Positions 17,723 through 27,360 are shown, counted from the first letter of the stretch. The stretch: DNA of 64,000 bases from Pseudomonas sp. WJP1 (GCF_028471945.1 NZ_CP110128.1:1476501-1540500), one strand, 5' to 3'. Notes: generated by a model from the letters alone, not told the origin. Program-made: numbers and translations.

Positions 17723-19180
17723 ATGAATACGGCTCATTCGTTGAACTTACTGCAGTCGGTAGGAGCGCCATCTGTGTTCCGCTTGTCCATCAACGGGAAA
17801 CTGGTTGAAGCCGACCGTTCCTTTGATGTGTTAAACCCGGCGACTAATCAGGTAATCGCTCAGGCGCCGGAAGCTACAGCTCAGCAGCTTGAAGAGGCCA
17901 TCCAGGGCGCCGCTCAGGCATTCAAAGTGTGGTCGGTTCTGCCTTGGCAGACTCGGTCTGATTACATCCATCAGTACGCTGATGCTCTCGAAGCTCGTCA
18001 GGATGAACTGATCACCTTACTAACCCTTGAGCAGGGCAAGCCTAAGCACAGCCAGGCGAAGTCAGAAGTAGAGGCGGCAATTTACTGGGTTCGGGAAGTT
18101 GCAAAGCGCAATATCCCAGTTGAGATCATTGAGGACACAGCTGAGCACGTCGTCGAAGTTCATCACACGCCGCTGGGTGTGGTGGGTGCCATCACCCCTT
18201 GGAACTTCCCGGTTCTGTTGGGTCTTTGGAAAGTGGCGCCATGCCTGATCACTGGTAACACCATGGTGATGAAACCATCACCGTACACCCCGTTGACCTC
18301 GCTTTTCTTTGGCGAGATCGCCCAGGCCGTTCTTCCGCCGGGCGTGCTGAGTGTCGTGTCTGGGGGCAATGAGCTTGGCCAAATCATCACGGAACATCCT
18401 GCTATCGCAAAGATCAGCTTCACCGGCAGTACCGCAACCGGCAAGAAAGTGATGGCAAGTGGTGCAAGCAACCTCAAACGCATTACGTTGGAGCTGGGCG
18501 GTAACGACGCGGCAGTTGTTCTGGCTGATGCCGACTGGCAATCCATCGTCAAACCGTTGTTTTGGGCTGCCTTTGGTAACTCTGGGCAGTGGTGCATCGC
18601 GGTCAAGCGGCTGTATGTTCACTCCAGCATCCATACGGCTTTCACGTCAGCGTTTGTGGACTATGCCAAGACGGTCAAGGTTGGCGACGGTATGGATCCG
18701 GCAACTGACCTTGGGCCGATCCAAAACCGTATGCAGTATGAGAAGCTGATCGACCTGTTCGAAGACACCCGCAAACAGGGCTACAAAGTGCCGCTCGGCG
18801 GTGTCATCGATCAAAGCCTCGCTGGCAACTTCGTCCCAGTTACCATTGTCGATAACCCCCCTGAGAACAGTCGTATCGTTCAGGAAGAACCGTTCGGCCC
18901 GATTCTGCCCATCATCGCCTTTGACGAGGTGGAAGATGTCATCGCCAAGGTCAACGCTAGCCCTTACGGGCTTGCAGGCTCCGTATGGGGAGGGGATCGT
19001 GCCGCTGCGATCGCAGTCGCTAAACGGATGGAGACCGGTACGGTGTGGGTCAATGAAATCCACATTCACGGTATCGATATTCCGTTCGGGGGCCATAAGC
19101 TGTCCGGGATGGGTGTCGAGAACGGCCAGGAGGGTTTGGCCGGTTTCACCAACACCAAGAGTTACATGTTCAAGAAGTAA
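17723..19180 (+). CDS. NAD(P)-dependent aldehyde dehydrogenase
   Basis: A 485-residue ALDH with the Asn motif ITPWNFPVLL, FTGSTATGKKV, general-base Glu in LELGGNDAAVV and catalytic Cys in GNSGQWCIAVKR (the GQWC rather than GQxCxA form). PFGGHKLSGMGVENG follows near the C-terminus. It is preceded by AAGAAGGATTGCACC before the ATG. Together with the aryl-alcohol-type dehydrogenase immediately upstream it forms an alcohol to aldehyde to acid pair; the other ALDH at 14105 may act on a different step. Substrate unknown. Confidence 0.87.
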   Translation: MNTAHSLNLLQSVGAPSVFRLSINGKLVEADRSFDVLNPATNQVIAQAPEATAQQLEEAIQGAAQAFKVWSVLPWQTRSDYIHQYADALEARQDELITLLTLEQGKPKHSQAKSEVEAAIYWVREVAKRNIPVEIIEDTAEHVVEVHHTPLGVVGAITPWNFPVLLGLWKVAPCLITGNTMVMKPSPYTPLTSLFFGEIAQAVLPPGVLSVVSGGNELGQIITEHPAIAKISFTGSTATGKKVMASGASNLKRITLELGGNDAAVVLADADWQSIVKPLFWAAFGNSGQWCIAVKRLYVHSSIHTAFTSAFVDYAKTVKVGDGMDPATDLGPIQNRMQYEKLIDLFEDTRKQGYKVPLGGVIDQSLAGNFVPVTIVDNPPENSRIVQEEPFGPILPIIAFDEVEDVIAKVNASPYGLAGSVWGGDRAAAIAVAKRMETGTVWVNEIHIHGIDIPFGGHKLSGMGVENGQEGLAGFTNTKSYMFKK

Positions 19181-19194
19181 ATCCTGACGTGGCC

Positions 19195-19959
19195 TCAGCG
19201 TGCCTGAGCTGAGGCCTTACGGCCTTGCGATTCGTGCCTGAGCAGCATCATCAGCTCGCTCACCAGCGAAGTGAACCATCGCGTGAAGGGGTCTTGATTC
19301 AATACATGCTGCCACGCTATCCCGATATTGAATCGAGGTGAGTCAAACGGTAGAGCGCTTATGGCTAAATCAAAGTGGTTGGCCAGGAAGTGCGCCGTTG
19401 TGGAGGGCACATTGCACAGAATCGGTGTCTCCTTCAACACCAATGGCAGAGTTGAAAACCTTGCCAGCGTGGCAATCACATTACGAGTGCGTCCCAACTC
19501 TTGCAGTTGAGGTTCAAGCATGCCGGTGATCTCTCCACGAGGCGAGATCAATAGCTGTGGGGTAGCGAGGTATTCGTCCAGTCTCATAGGTGCGGATGGT
19601 GCAATTTGTTTGCGATCAAATAACGCCACGAACGATTCTTCGTAGAGGATGTGGCTGGGCTCTCTTAGTTGCAGTTCTGGCATCAACGCCGCAAGTACAA
19701 CCTCGGCGTCGCCTAACTGGAGGATCCTGTCGATAGCGTGATAGTCCGCATCTCTCATGACTAACCGTACGCCGGGTGCTTTTTCTTGCAGTGCACGTAG
19801 GAGGCGTGGAAGCAGTGCCACCTCAAGGTCATCAGCGATCGCGAATCTCATGGTGCGGTTGACGGTGCGCGGGTCGAAATTCTCCTCTTCCAGTAGTGCC
19901 AAGCGAAGATCCTGGAGGAATGGATCGATTAGCGTCACCAACTCCAGGGCTCGTGGTGT
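19195..19959 (-). pseudogene. LysR regulator lacking its DNA-binding domain
   Basis: The minus-strand frame encodes the LysR linker TPRALEL (about 19939-19959) and then a complete effector-binding domain (RFAIADDLEVALLPRLLRAL.. to the end), but nothing of the ~65-residue winged HTH. Upstream, the sequence turns at about 19955 into a fragment of an unrelated gene in another frame. A TTG at 19941 could still start a 248-residue stump, but such a protein could not bind DNA. It was probably the regulator of the adjacent convergent dehydrogenase/ABC cluster. Confidence 0.7.
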
Positions 19960-20224
19960 ACTCCGGCGGCGGTAGCGAAGGTCAGCGGTGCGTCGCCCAC
20001 CAACCCTGCGTCCAAATGGCCGGAGTTCAGTGATTCCAACACTGGCGCTGCGTTCGCAAATTCATGCCACTACATGAATATGGAAGATCGTTCAATACCC
20101 CAGCGGCTTCCATCACTGCCCTGGCATTGCCGCGTTGATCACCTACCTGCAGCGTTGATGCTGCCAGCGCCGCGCCATGAACCACCATCAACGCAACGAT
20201 CAGCAGTTGATTTCTTAATTTCAC
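19955..20224 (-). pseudogene. Sulfonate-type ABC substrate-binding protein fragment, frameshifted
   Basis: GTG at 20224 (after GGGGATAAAC) starts a signal peptide (LLIVALMVVHGAALAAST) and then LQVGDQRGNARAVMEAAGVLNDLPYS, the N-terminus of an SsuA-like (aliphatic sulfonate) binding protein. At about 20070-20077 the frame slips by one base; in the second frame WHEFANAAPVLESLNSGHLD and AGLVGDAPLTFATAAGV continue the same family alignment. The homology stops at ~19955, where LysR coding sequence begins. The gene is thus both frameshifted and truncated to about a quarter of normal length. Confidence 0.7.
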
Positions 20225-20435
20225 GTTTATCCCCTAGATAAATGGCTCCTGACTGAACTTATCGATTGGGTAATAGGGCGATACAGAGAGCCGGTAAAAA
20301 ATCTTGGGGGATCGTAATCGTATGAGTTGTTATTACTTAATATTATTTTAACCTATGGTTATTATTCTAAGTATTAATATGTATTTGATTAACCCCGCGT
20401 TTTTCTCAGATTAACGCGCTTGGTTTCTGCCCAGA

Positions 20436-21356
20436 TTACCCACCACTGTTGGGCATAGAGTGGATGTCGATTGAGTCTGGGCGCAAGATCGAGATCAGCC
20501 CCCTGATACAGCCTGGCAAGGCTTCCAATTGCCTTACGAGGATGCTTCTTTCCCTAACAGCCCAAGGTTCATCCAGTTGAATGATCGAGAGTTGCATGGT
20601 TCGACTATGTCGAATCGCGGCTGATTCTGGTATCACTCCGATGCCAACCCCTGCCTCAACCATCCGGCAGACTGATTCAAAACTGGCTACCTGTATTCGC
20701 CAAGTCAGCTGCTCACCGAGCTTCTCGGCCTGCTCACGCATGAACTCCTGTAGCGTGCTGCCTTCTTGCAGTCCTACATGATGAAAAGCCAGCGCAGCTT
20801 TAAGCTTTTGAGGCTCTCCGGTATCTAGTACGTGACCCTTTGGAACCACCAGCACGAGTCGATCAGTGCTGAAGTGCAGCACCTGTAAATCCTTGGCTGC
20901 CACAGGGCCCGCAATGATCCCCATGTCGGTCGACCCTTCCTGAACGCCCCGAACGATGTCGCGTGTCAAGCGCTCCTGCAGGTCTACTGTGACGCCAGGA
21001 TTCTTGGCAAGAAAGCCTGCCAGCACCTCAGGCAGAAACTCCGTCACGGCCGTTGTATTAGCGAATATTCGGATATGTCCTGACGAGTCGGTACCGTATT
21101 CCGCAAACTCGGTTTTCAAGTAACCAATCTGCCGCATTATCAGTCGAGCATGCTTGAGCAAGCGTTGCCCCGCGTCCGTGAGCTCGACTCCTTGGCTACC
21201 CCGATAGAGCAGATGACAGTTGAGCTGAGCTTCTAGCGCCTTGATTCGCACGCTGGCGGCTGCGGGAGATATAAACGCGCGCTTCGCTCCTTGAGTGAGG
21301 CTTGGCGCTTCCGCAATGTGGATGAAAAGGCGTAGGTCAGTCAGGTCAAGGTGCAT
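20436..21356 (-). CDS. LysR regulator of the itaconate operon (ItcR/RipR-like)
   Basis: A 306-residue LysR protein with HTH residues about 3-62 (DLTDLRLFIHIAEAPSLTQGAKRAFISPAAASVRIKALE) and a full effector domain. It is divergent from the itaconate gene set, the same arrangement as PA0877 next to PA0878-PA0883 in P. aeruginosa, where the regulator responds to itaconate. I infer the same role here: activation of the operon at 21481 with itaconate or its CoA ester as ligand. The start is the ATG at 21356; the 124-base divergent region holds a candidate operator. Confidence 0.82.
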   Translation of the reverse strand: MHLDLTDLRLFIHIAEAPSLTQGAKRAFISPAAASVRIKALEAQLNCHLLYRGSQGVELTDAGQRLLKHARLIMRQIGYLKTEFAEYGTDSSGHIRIFANTTAVTEFLPEVLAGFLAKNPGVTVDLQERLTRDIVRGVQEGSTDMGIIAGPVAAKDLQVLHFSTDRLVLVVPKGHVLDTGEPQKLKAALAFHHVGLQEGSTLQEFMREQAEKLGEQLTWRIQVASFESVCRMVEAGVGIGVIPESAAIRHSRTMQLSIIQLDEPWAVRERSILVRQLEALPGCIRGLISILRPDSIDIHSMPNSGG

Positions 21357-21387
21357 GGGAAATGTGGCCTTAGCTAGGTGTTAACCA

Positions 21388-21411
21388 TTTCAAAACGCGG
21401 GGTTTAAGAAA
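21388..21411. promoter_or_regulatory. Candidate LysR operator in the itaconate divergent promoter
   Basis: An imperfect dyad TTTCAAAAC..GTTTAAGAAA lies midway between the divergent LysR gene and the hydratase gene, the usual place for a LysR recognition site. The call rests on symmetry and position only. Confidence 0.4.
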
Positions 21412-21480
21412 CGCTACTTCTCAGAACGCTATGAGGCTCTCATGATCTGCTCATAACAACAACTGCTGAGTGACGATTCA

Positions 21481-22302
21481 ATGGCCCATTTCACCGATTG
21501 GTTGGGACGCGCAGAGCGGTCATCAGACCTACTGAGCGAAAACCTTCTGAAGCGTGTAGCTGCCACATTCGATCAAGAGATGCCTGGCATGGGGGCGCCA
21601 TTGCCAGCCCTGTGGCATTGGTGCTTTTTTCAGGATCCAGTTGGTGGGCCATCACTCGGCGTTGACGGCCATCCACAGCGTGGGAATTTTCTCCCTGAGG
21701 CTGACGGCCGAAATCGCATGTGGGCTGGCAGCAGAGTGGAATTTATTGAGCCTCTGCAGACAGGGCAACATGCAGTGCGCTCCTCAAAAATATTGCACAT
21801 AGAGGAAAAGATCGGTCGTTCCGGAAAGCTTCTCTTTGTCACAGTCAGTCATGAATACTCTCAGAACGGTTATGTCCGGGTTCGTGAGCAACAGGACATT
21901 GTTTACCGAGAGCCTACCCCCCCAAAGCTGCACTCTGACGAAGTGATCCAGCATGGGCAATGGAATGAACGAATCACACCTACACCCACATTGCTGTTCC
22001 GCTACTCAGCGGCAACATTCAATGGCCATCGTATTCATTACGACCTTCCCTATGCCACTGATGTGGAAGGTTACGCCGGCTTAGTAGTGCATGGCCCATT
22101 GATCGCAACCCTCAGCCTAAACGCATTCATACGCGCTAACTCGGACGCCAAAGTACGTAAGTTTTCCTTTCGTAATGTCCGCCCTCTCGTCCTGCCAGAC
22201 GCCTTCGATGTGGGCGGGCAGGTCACAGCAGTGGGAACAGCTTCGCTATGGGCTGGCAACCGGGCAGGCGCCGCTCAGCTTGCACAAGTTGAATTTGATT
22301 GA
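21481..22302 (+). CDS. ich: Itaconyl-CoA hydratase (MaoC-like)
   Basis: A 273-residue double-hotdog enzyme of the mesaconyl-C4-CoA / itaconyl-CoA hydratase family (related to FAS1-like dehydratases). Signs include the N-terminal LPALWHWCFFQDPVGGPSLGVDGHP and the catalytic hotdog segment FRYSAATFNGHRIHYDLPYATDVEGYAGLVVHGPL with the conserved Asn/Asp-His pair. It converts itaconyl-CoA to (S)-citramalyl-CoA. It is the first gene after the divergent LysR, exactly as PA0878 in P. aeruginosa, and shares an operon with the CoA transferase and lyase needed before and after it. Confidence 0.85.
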   Translation: MAHFTDWLGRAERSSDLLSENLLKRVAATFDQEMPGMGAPLPALWHWCFFQDPVGGPSLGVDGHPQRGNFLPEADGRNRMWAGSRVEFIEPLQTGQHAVRSSKILHIEEKIGRSGKLLFVTVSHEYSQNGYVRVREQQDIVYREPTPPKLHSDEVIQHGQWNERITPTPTLLFRYSAATFNGHRIHYDLPYATDVEGYAGLVVHGPLIATLSLNAFIRANSDAKVRKFSFRNVRPLVLPDAFDVGGQVTAVGTASLWAGNRAGAAQLAQVEFD

Positions 22303-22341
22303 GTATCCGTTTTCGAGCAGGACTTATGGGGCAAGCCAGCA

Positions 22342-23505
22342 ATGACCAATAAAAACAGCGAAGAACTCAATTCGATACGAGAGGGAGTCAGAGGCTTGTG
22401 CGCAGGTTTCGACTCTTCCTATTGGCGCAAGATCGATGAAGAGAAAGGGTTCCCGGAAGCTTTTGTGAAGGCTCTGACCGAGGCTGGGTGGCTGGCCGCG
22501 ATGATCCCTGTTGAGTACGGAGGATCAGGACTGGGGTTGACTGAAGCTTCTGTGATTCTCGAAGAGGTCAACGCTTGCGGGGGGAACTCTGGGACAGTTC
22601 ATGGCCAGATGTACAACATGTTCACATTGCTGCGCCACGGAAGTGAAGAACAGAAGCAGTACTACCTTCCTAAGCTGGCTAGCGGCGAACTGCGTCTGCA
22701 ATCAATGGGTGTTACGGAGCCCACGACCGGCACTGATACCACCAAAATAAAGACTACTGCTACGAAGAAAGGCGACAAGTATTTCATCAACGGGCAAAAA
22801 GTCTGGATTTCGCGAGTACAACATTCGGATTTGATGATCCTTCTGGCCCGCACGACCCCTCTATCCGAGGTCAAAAAGAAAGCAGACGGTATGTCAATTT
22901 TCCTGGTCGATCTACGGGAAGCGATTGGAAATGGCCTCACAGTCCAGCCGATCGCAAACATGGTCAATCACGAAACAAACGAGTTGTTCTTTGACAATCT
23001 GGAGCTTCCAGAATCCAGCCTCATCGGCGAAGAGGGAAAGGGGTTCCGCTACATCCTTGATGGGCTTAACGCCGAGCGCACACTGATCGCGGCTGAGTGT
23101 ATTGGCGATGGTCGTTGGTTTATCGAAAAAGCTCGTACCTATGCCAAGGAACGAGTGGTGTTTGGCCGTCCGATTGGCCAGAACCAAGGAGTGCAATTTC
23201 CAATTGCGGAAGCCCATATAGAGATCGAAGCCGCAGACCTCATGCGTTATAGAGCATGCGAAGAATATGACAGCGGAGAGCCTGCTGGGGCTAGCGCGAA
23301 CATGGCCAAGTATCTCGCCGCCAAGGCGTCCTGGGAGGCGGCAAATGCCTGCCTCCAGACGCATGGTGGTTTCGGCTTTGCCTGCGAATACGACGTTGAA
23401 AGGAAATTTAGAGAGACCAGGCTTTATCAGGTCGCTCCAATCTCGACAAACCTCATCCTATCGTACGTTGCCGAACATTTGCTTGAGCTGCCTCGCAGCT
23501 TCTAG
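22342..23505 (+). CDS. Acyl-CoA dehydrogenase (PA0879-like)
   Basis: A 387-residue FAD enzyme of the acyl-CoA dehydrogenase fold. Landmarks include LQSMGVTEPTTGTDTTKIKT (FAD/substrate loop), YFINGQKVWISRVQ, GLNAERTLIAAECIGDG, FGRPIGQNQGVQFPIAEAHI and the C-terminal QTHGGFGFACEYDVERKFRETRL, where the usual catalytic Glu region falls. It is the second gene of the itaconate operon, matching PA0879. A branched C5-dicarboxylyl-CoA such as methylsuccinyl-CoA is a reasonable substrate guess, not a demonstrated one. It starts 39 bases after the hydratase stop. Confidence 0.85.
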   Translation: MTNKNSEELNSIREGVRGLCAGFDSSYWRKIDEEKGFPEAFVKALTEAGWLAAMIPVEYGGSGLGLTEASVILEEVNACGGNSGTVHGQMYNMFTLLRHGSEEQKQYYLPKLASGELRLQSMGVTEPTTGTDTTKIKTTATKKGDKYFINGQKVWISRVQHSDLMILLARTTPLSEVKKKADGMSIFLVDLREAIGNGLTVQPIANMVNHETNELFFDNLELPESSLIGEEGKGFRYILDGLNAERTLIAAECIGDGRWFIEKARTYAKERVVFGRPIGQNQGVQFPIAEAHIEIEAADLMRYRACEEYDSGEPAGASANMAKYLAAKASWEAANACLQTHGGFGFACEYDVERKFRETRLYQVAPISTNLILSYVAEHLLELPRSF

Positions 23506-23514
23506 GAGTTAACT

Positions 23515-24879
23515 ATGGGCTACACACATGCTCTGGCGGACTTCCTGGCGCAGTTAAACTACGAGCAGATCCCAGCATCGGTCATCCGCCGAACGGAAGA
23601 CCTTTTTTTGGACTGGCTTGGTTCCGCTCTGGCAAGCAAGGGATCCCGTCCCATCCCATTGTTCGAGCAATACGCTGCGATCATGGGCCCGGACATTGGC
23701 CCCTCCAGAATCATTGTGAATGGCAAGTCGACCTCACCCTATTTTGCCGCGTTGGTGAATGGCGCGTCATCGCATTTGGTCGAGCAAGATGATCTACACA
23801 ATAGTTCTGTATTGCATCCCGCCACAGTCGTATTTCCAGCCGTCCTCGCGGCAGCTCAAGAACGAAAATCGTCCGGGCGAGACCTGCTGGTAGCGGCTGT
23901 TGCCGGGTATGAAGCCGGGATACGGATCGGAGAGTTTCTTGGGCGCTCCCATTACCGAATTTTCCATACGACTGCCACTGTTGGGACGTTGGCTGCCGCA
24001 ATTGCGGTTGCAAAGCTCTTGAACTTTGACGCTCCCCGTTTCCTGAATGTGTTCGGGACTGCGGGAACACAGGCTGCCGGCCTTTGGGAGTTTCTGCGAG
24101 ATGCCGCTGACTCGAAACAGCTGCACACCGCGAAGGCAGCGGCGGATGGGTTGTTGGCTGCTTACTTGACTGAGCAGGGGCTGACTGGAGCCAAAAATAT
24201 CTTTGAAGGTGACCAAGGCATGGCAGCTGGTATGTCTAGCGATGCCGATCCTTCCAGGTTGGCAGATAGGCTTGGTAGCCGCTGGGCATTGGCCGAGACG
24301 TCATTCAAATTTCATGCATCTTGCCGCCATACGCACCCTGCAGCGGATGCACTCCTAGCCCTGATGGCGCGAGAACACCTTGAGGCCAAGGACATTACCA
24401 AAGTAGTCGCCCGTGTTCATCAGGGAGCAATCGATGTGTTAGGCCGCGTGGTGGTACCTCAGACGGTGCACCAAGCCAAATTCTCAATGGGGACTGTCCT
24501 TGGATTGGTCGCTGTTCATGGAAAAGCAGGGCTTACCGAGTTTCAAGAATTGGCGCTGACGGATCCCGAAGTGAGCGCATTCCGAGAGCGAGTATTCATG
24601 CAGCTCGATCCTGAAGTTGATCAAGCCTATCCCCAGCGCTGGTTAGGCCGAGTACGGGTGACGGTCAAAGATGGTCGTGTTCTTGAGGGCGCCATAGACG
24701 AGCCCAAAGGAGATCCAGGGAACACCCTTTCCCGGTCGGAGCTTGAAGAGAAATTCTCACGCTTGGTGGCTTTTTCTTCAGCGCTCAATCCAGTTCAAAC
24801 AAACCTGTTGATCAAGCGCGTCTGGTCGCTCGACAACGACACTGATCTCGTCACGCTGACGGAGCTTAATGATGACTAA
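23515..24879 (+). CDS. MmgE/PrpD family protein (PA0881-like)
   Basis: A 454-residue protein of the MmgE/PrpD family, whose members include 2-methylcitrate dehydratase and cis-aconitate decarboxylase. Typical segments are NGASSHLVEQDDLHNSSVLHPATVVFPAVLAAA, YEAGIRIGEFLG and KFHASCRHTHPAADALL. It lies between the acyl-CoA dehydrogenase and the CoA transferase, with a good AGGAG before its ATG, and its stop overlaps the transferase start by 11 bases. Its role in C5-dicarboxylate metabolism is plausible (isomerisation or hydration) but unproven. In P. aeruginosa a VOC-family gene (PA0880) precedes this one; here it is missing. Confidence 0.83.
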   Translation: MGYTHALADFLAQLNYEQIPASVIRRTEDLFLDWLGSALASKGSRPIPLFEQYAAIMGPDIGPSRIIVNGKSTSPYFAALVNGASSHLVEQDDLHNSSVLHPATVVFPAVLAAAQERKSSGRDLLVAAVAGYEAGIRIGEFLGRSHYRIFHTTATVGTLAAAIAVAKLLNFDAPRFLNVFGTAGTQAAGLWEFLRDAADSKQLHTAKAAADGLLAAYLTEQGLTGAKNIFEGDQGMAAGMSSDADPSRLADRLGSRWALAETSFKFHASCRHTHPAADALLALMAREHLEAKDITKVVARVHQGAIDVLGRVVVPQTVHQAKFSMGTVLGLVAVHGKAGLTEFQELALTDPEVSAFRERVFMQLDPEVDQAYPQRWLGRVRVTVKDGRVLEGAIDEPKGDPGNTLSRSELEEKFSRLVAFSSALNPVQTNLLIKRVWSLDNDTDLVTLTELNDD

Positions 24880-26077
24880 TTCCACAACTTCACCCCGCCC
24901 GTTGGATGGCATAACCGTTGTCAGCCTCGAACATGCCATTGCTGCACCATTTTGCACACGGCAGCTCGCAGATCTCGGCGCACGTGTCATCAAGATCGAG
25001 CGGCCAGCAGTAGGTGATTTTGCACGAGCCTATGACACCCGAACAAAAGGGCTGGCATCGCATTTCGTTTGGACAAATCGCTCCAAGGAAAGCCTCACCT
25101 TGGACGTGAAAAAGCCTGGCGCAGATTCGATTATCGAAGAGCTGCTTGCGAAGGCCGATGTCCTCGTGCAAAACCTGGCCCCGGGGGCCGCTGCGCGAAT
25201 GGGGTTGTCCTTCGATGCTCTTCATGCTCGTTTTCCGAAGTTGATCGTCTGCGATATCTCTGGTTACGGTGAGGGTGGCCCATATGAGCAGAAGAAAGCC
25301 TACGATCTGCTCATCCAGAGCGAGGGGGGCTTCCTGTCTGTCACGGGCGGTGCGAGAGAAGATGAGCTAGCCAAGGCAGGCTGTTCTATTGCTGACATTG
25401 CAGCAGGGATGTATGCCTATACGGGAATCCTCTCGGCACTTTTGTTAAGAGGTAAGACAGGGGTGGGAAGCCGTGTAGATGTCAGCATGCTCGAAAGCCT
25501 GGTCGAATGGATGGGCTACCCAATGTATTACGCCTACGATGGGGCAGAGCCGCCTGCACGGGCGGGTGCTTCTCACTCCACCATCTACCCCTATGGCCCT
25601 TTCCCGGTAGGGAAAAGCGATACTGTCATGCTTGGTCTGCAGAACGAGCGCGAATGGGCGTTGTTCTGCGAACGAGTTCTGCGCCGTCCCGCTTTGGTGG
25701 CGGACGAGCGCTTCAACTCGAACGCACTGAGGTCTACAAACCGTAATGAATTGCGCGCGATTATTGTAGAGGCTTTCGCTGACCTCGGTATCGAGGAAGT
25801 GGTCAAGCGTTTGGACGAAGCTCCAATCGCGAACGCCAAGGTCAACGACATGCACGCGGTATGGTCACATCCGCAGTTGAAATCGCGTAACCGCTGGGTA
25901 GATGTCGGAAGCCCGCAAGGTACTCTGCCTGCACTGCTGCCGCCTGGTGCCAATAGTGCATTTACCCCACGTATGGACGCGATACCAGCATTGGGTGAGC
26001 ACAGCGAATCTATCCTCGCGGAGCTTGGCTACTCCCTGGGTGACATCAACCAGCTGAAGGTTGTAGGTGCAATATGA
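24869..26077 (+). CDS. ict: CaiB/BaiF family CoA transferase, itaconate CoA-transferase type
   Basis: A 402-residue class III CoA transferase. N-terminal VVSLEHAIAAPFCTRQLADLGARVIKIERP is diagnostic, and the catalytic Asp is in KKAYDLLIQSEGG. Further family segments are CDISGYGEGGPY and GVGSRVDVSMLESLVEW. Position and neighbours match PA0882 (Ict), which activates itaconate using succinyl-CoA. Its stop overlaps the start of the lyase gene by 4 bases, so activation and cleavage steps are translationally coupled. Confidence 0.85.
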   Translation: MMTNSTTSPRPLDGITVVSLEHAIAAPFCTRQLADLGARVIKIERPAVGDFARAYDTRTKGLASHFVWTNRSKESLTLDVKKPGADSIIEELLAKADVLVQNLAPGAAARMGLSFDALHARFPKLIVCDISGYGEGGPYEQKKAYDLLIQSEGGFLSVTGGAREDELAKAGCSIADIAAGMYAYTGILSALLLRGKTGVGSRVDVSMLESLVEWMGYPMYYAYDGAEPPARAGASHSTIYPYGPFPVGKSDTVMLGLQNEREWALFCERVLRRPALVADERFNSNALRSTNRNELRAIIVEAFADLGIEEVVKRLDEAPIANAKVNDMHAVWSHPQLKSRNRWVDVGSPQGTLPALLPPGANSAFTPRMDAIPALGEHSESILAELGYSLGDINQLKVVGAI

Positions 26078-26895
26078 GCATGCACTTGGAACCGTCCGTT
26101 AAGAGCGCTTTATTCGTTCCTGGTAGTCGTCCTGATCGATTCGATAAGGCTTTCGGCACCGGTGCGGGCAAGATCATCATCGATTTTGAAGACGCAGTAG
26201 AAGAGTCAATGAAGCAGCAGGCCCGAGAGAACCTCGCGGTCTACTTGACCGCGAACCCACACCTCAGCGTGGTTGTGCGCGTCAATGCAAGTGGCCATCC
26301 CGAGCATCAGGACGATCTGGATTTCTGCAGTCGATTTTCTCAAGTTTCGGCCATCCTGCTTCCCAAGGCCGAACGTCCAGTTCAGGTAACGCACGCTGCG
26401 TCTACAGGTAAACCCATTTGGCCCCTGATTGAAACTGCAGAGGGATTGGAGCTACTTCCGAGCATCGCCTCAATATCAGGCGTCGAAAGGCTAACTTTCG
26501 GGGCGCTGGATTTAGGCCTGGATTTGGGGCTTCGTGCTAATAGCCGTGCTGCCGCACGAATATTCGACCAGGTGCGCTATCAAATATTGGTCTGCACAAC
26601 GAGATCCAAACTTGCCCGCCCCCTTGACACCGTCTATGCCAATTTTTCTGACCTAGATGGTCTAGAGGTATTCGCCAGAGACGCCCAGGATATGGGATTC
26701 GGCGGAATGCTGTGCATCCATCCAAGCCAAGTAGGTATCGTCAACAAAGTGTTTGAGCCCTCACTTGAAGAAATTGAATGGGCTCGAAAGGTCGTAGACG
26801 CGGCTGAGGGTGCTCCAGGGGCATTTCGTTTGGACGGCAAAATGATTGATGCCCCCGTAATTGCCGACGCCCGCCGGGTATTACAGTCCCGTTAA
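26074..26895 (+). CDS. ccl: Citramalyl-CoA lyase (HpcH/HpaI, CitE-like)
   Basis: A 273-residue TIM-barrel lyase with SALFVPGSRPDRFDKAF, the metal/CoA segment IIIDFEDAVEES, RVNASGHPEHQDDL, IWPLIETAEGLELLPSIA (catalytic/metal Glu) and LTFGALDLGLDLGL. It cleaves (S)-citramalyl-CoA to pyruvate and acetyl-CoA, completing the itaconate route begun by ict and ich in the same operon (counterpart of PA0883). It is the last gene of the coupled set. Confidence 0.86.
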   Translation: MSMHLEPSVKSALFVPGSRPDRFDKAFGTGAGKIIIDFEDAVEESMKQQARENLAVYLTANPHLSVVVRVNASGHPEHQDDLDFCSRFSQVSAILLPKAERPVQVTHAASTGKPIWPLIETAEGLELLPSIASISGVERLTFGALDLGLDLGLRANSRAAARIFDQVRYQILVCTTRSKLARPLDTVYANFSDLDGLEVFARDAQDMGFGGMLCIHPSQVGIVNKVFEPSLEEIEWARKVVDAAEGAPGAFRLDGKMIDAPVIADARRVLQSR

Positions 26896-27360
26896 TCTCG
26901 CCCCAAATCTATTTGCTTTTGAGTCAGGGAAGACTCGTTGGAAGAGTGATTGAGCGCAGCTTGAGTGTTGCAGTTTCTAGCAGGGATATTAGCTAAAGTA
27001 CTTTGATTTGCCGACCTCGCGTTAATGCAGCTGTAAGACTTAAATGTTTTTGCAGCAGTTTTCTGCGGGTACTGCGATGGTTGAGAGTCATTGACTTATT
27101 GATTGAGCTAGAGGCTTGCCTGAATCAAGGCTTGAAGAGTGACCCCGAACGGATTCGGATAGATCGAATGGTACAAATGGTAAAGATGATAGATGAGCTG
27201 GACGATTTGTTTTGCTGGCTTTTCCAATAACGGTTGAATAGGCCGTTGCTGCGTGCTGTGTCGGCACTTAGGTTGCTAGTCAATTTGGTCAAGCCCGAAT
27301 AAATGAGTTGGCAGTTCGTGTTGCTTCTGCTTTTAAAAATAAAAATATCGGAGCGTCTTA
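26896..27360. other. AT-rich intergenic region before the porin gene
   Basis: 465 bases of lower GC. Short open frames exist on both strands, but none has a ribosome-binding site, codon use or similarity that I would support. It most likely holds the promoter and control sites of the OprD-family gene; no specific motif could be assigned. Confidence 0.4.

Noticed and set aside
27003..27230. 75-codon frame in front of the porin gene
   Set aside because: No ribosome-binding site, unusual composition, no family resemblance; the region is more simply a promoter region.
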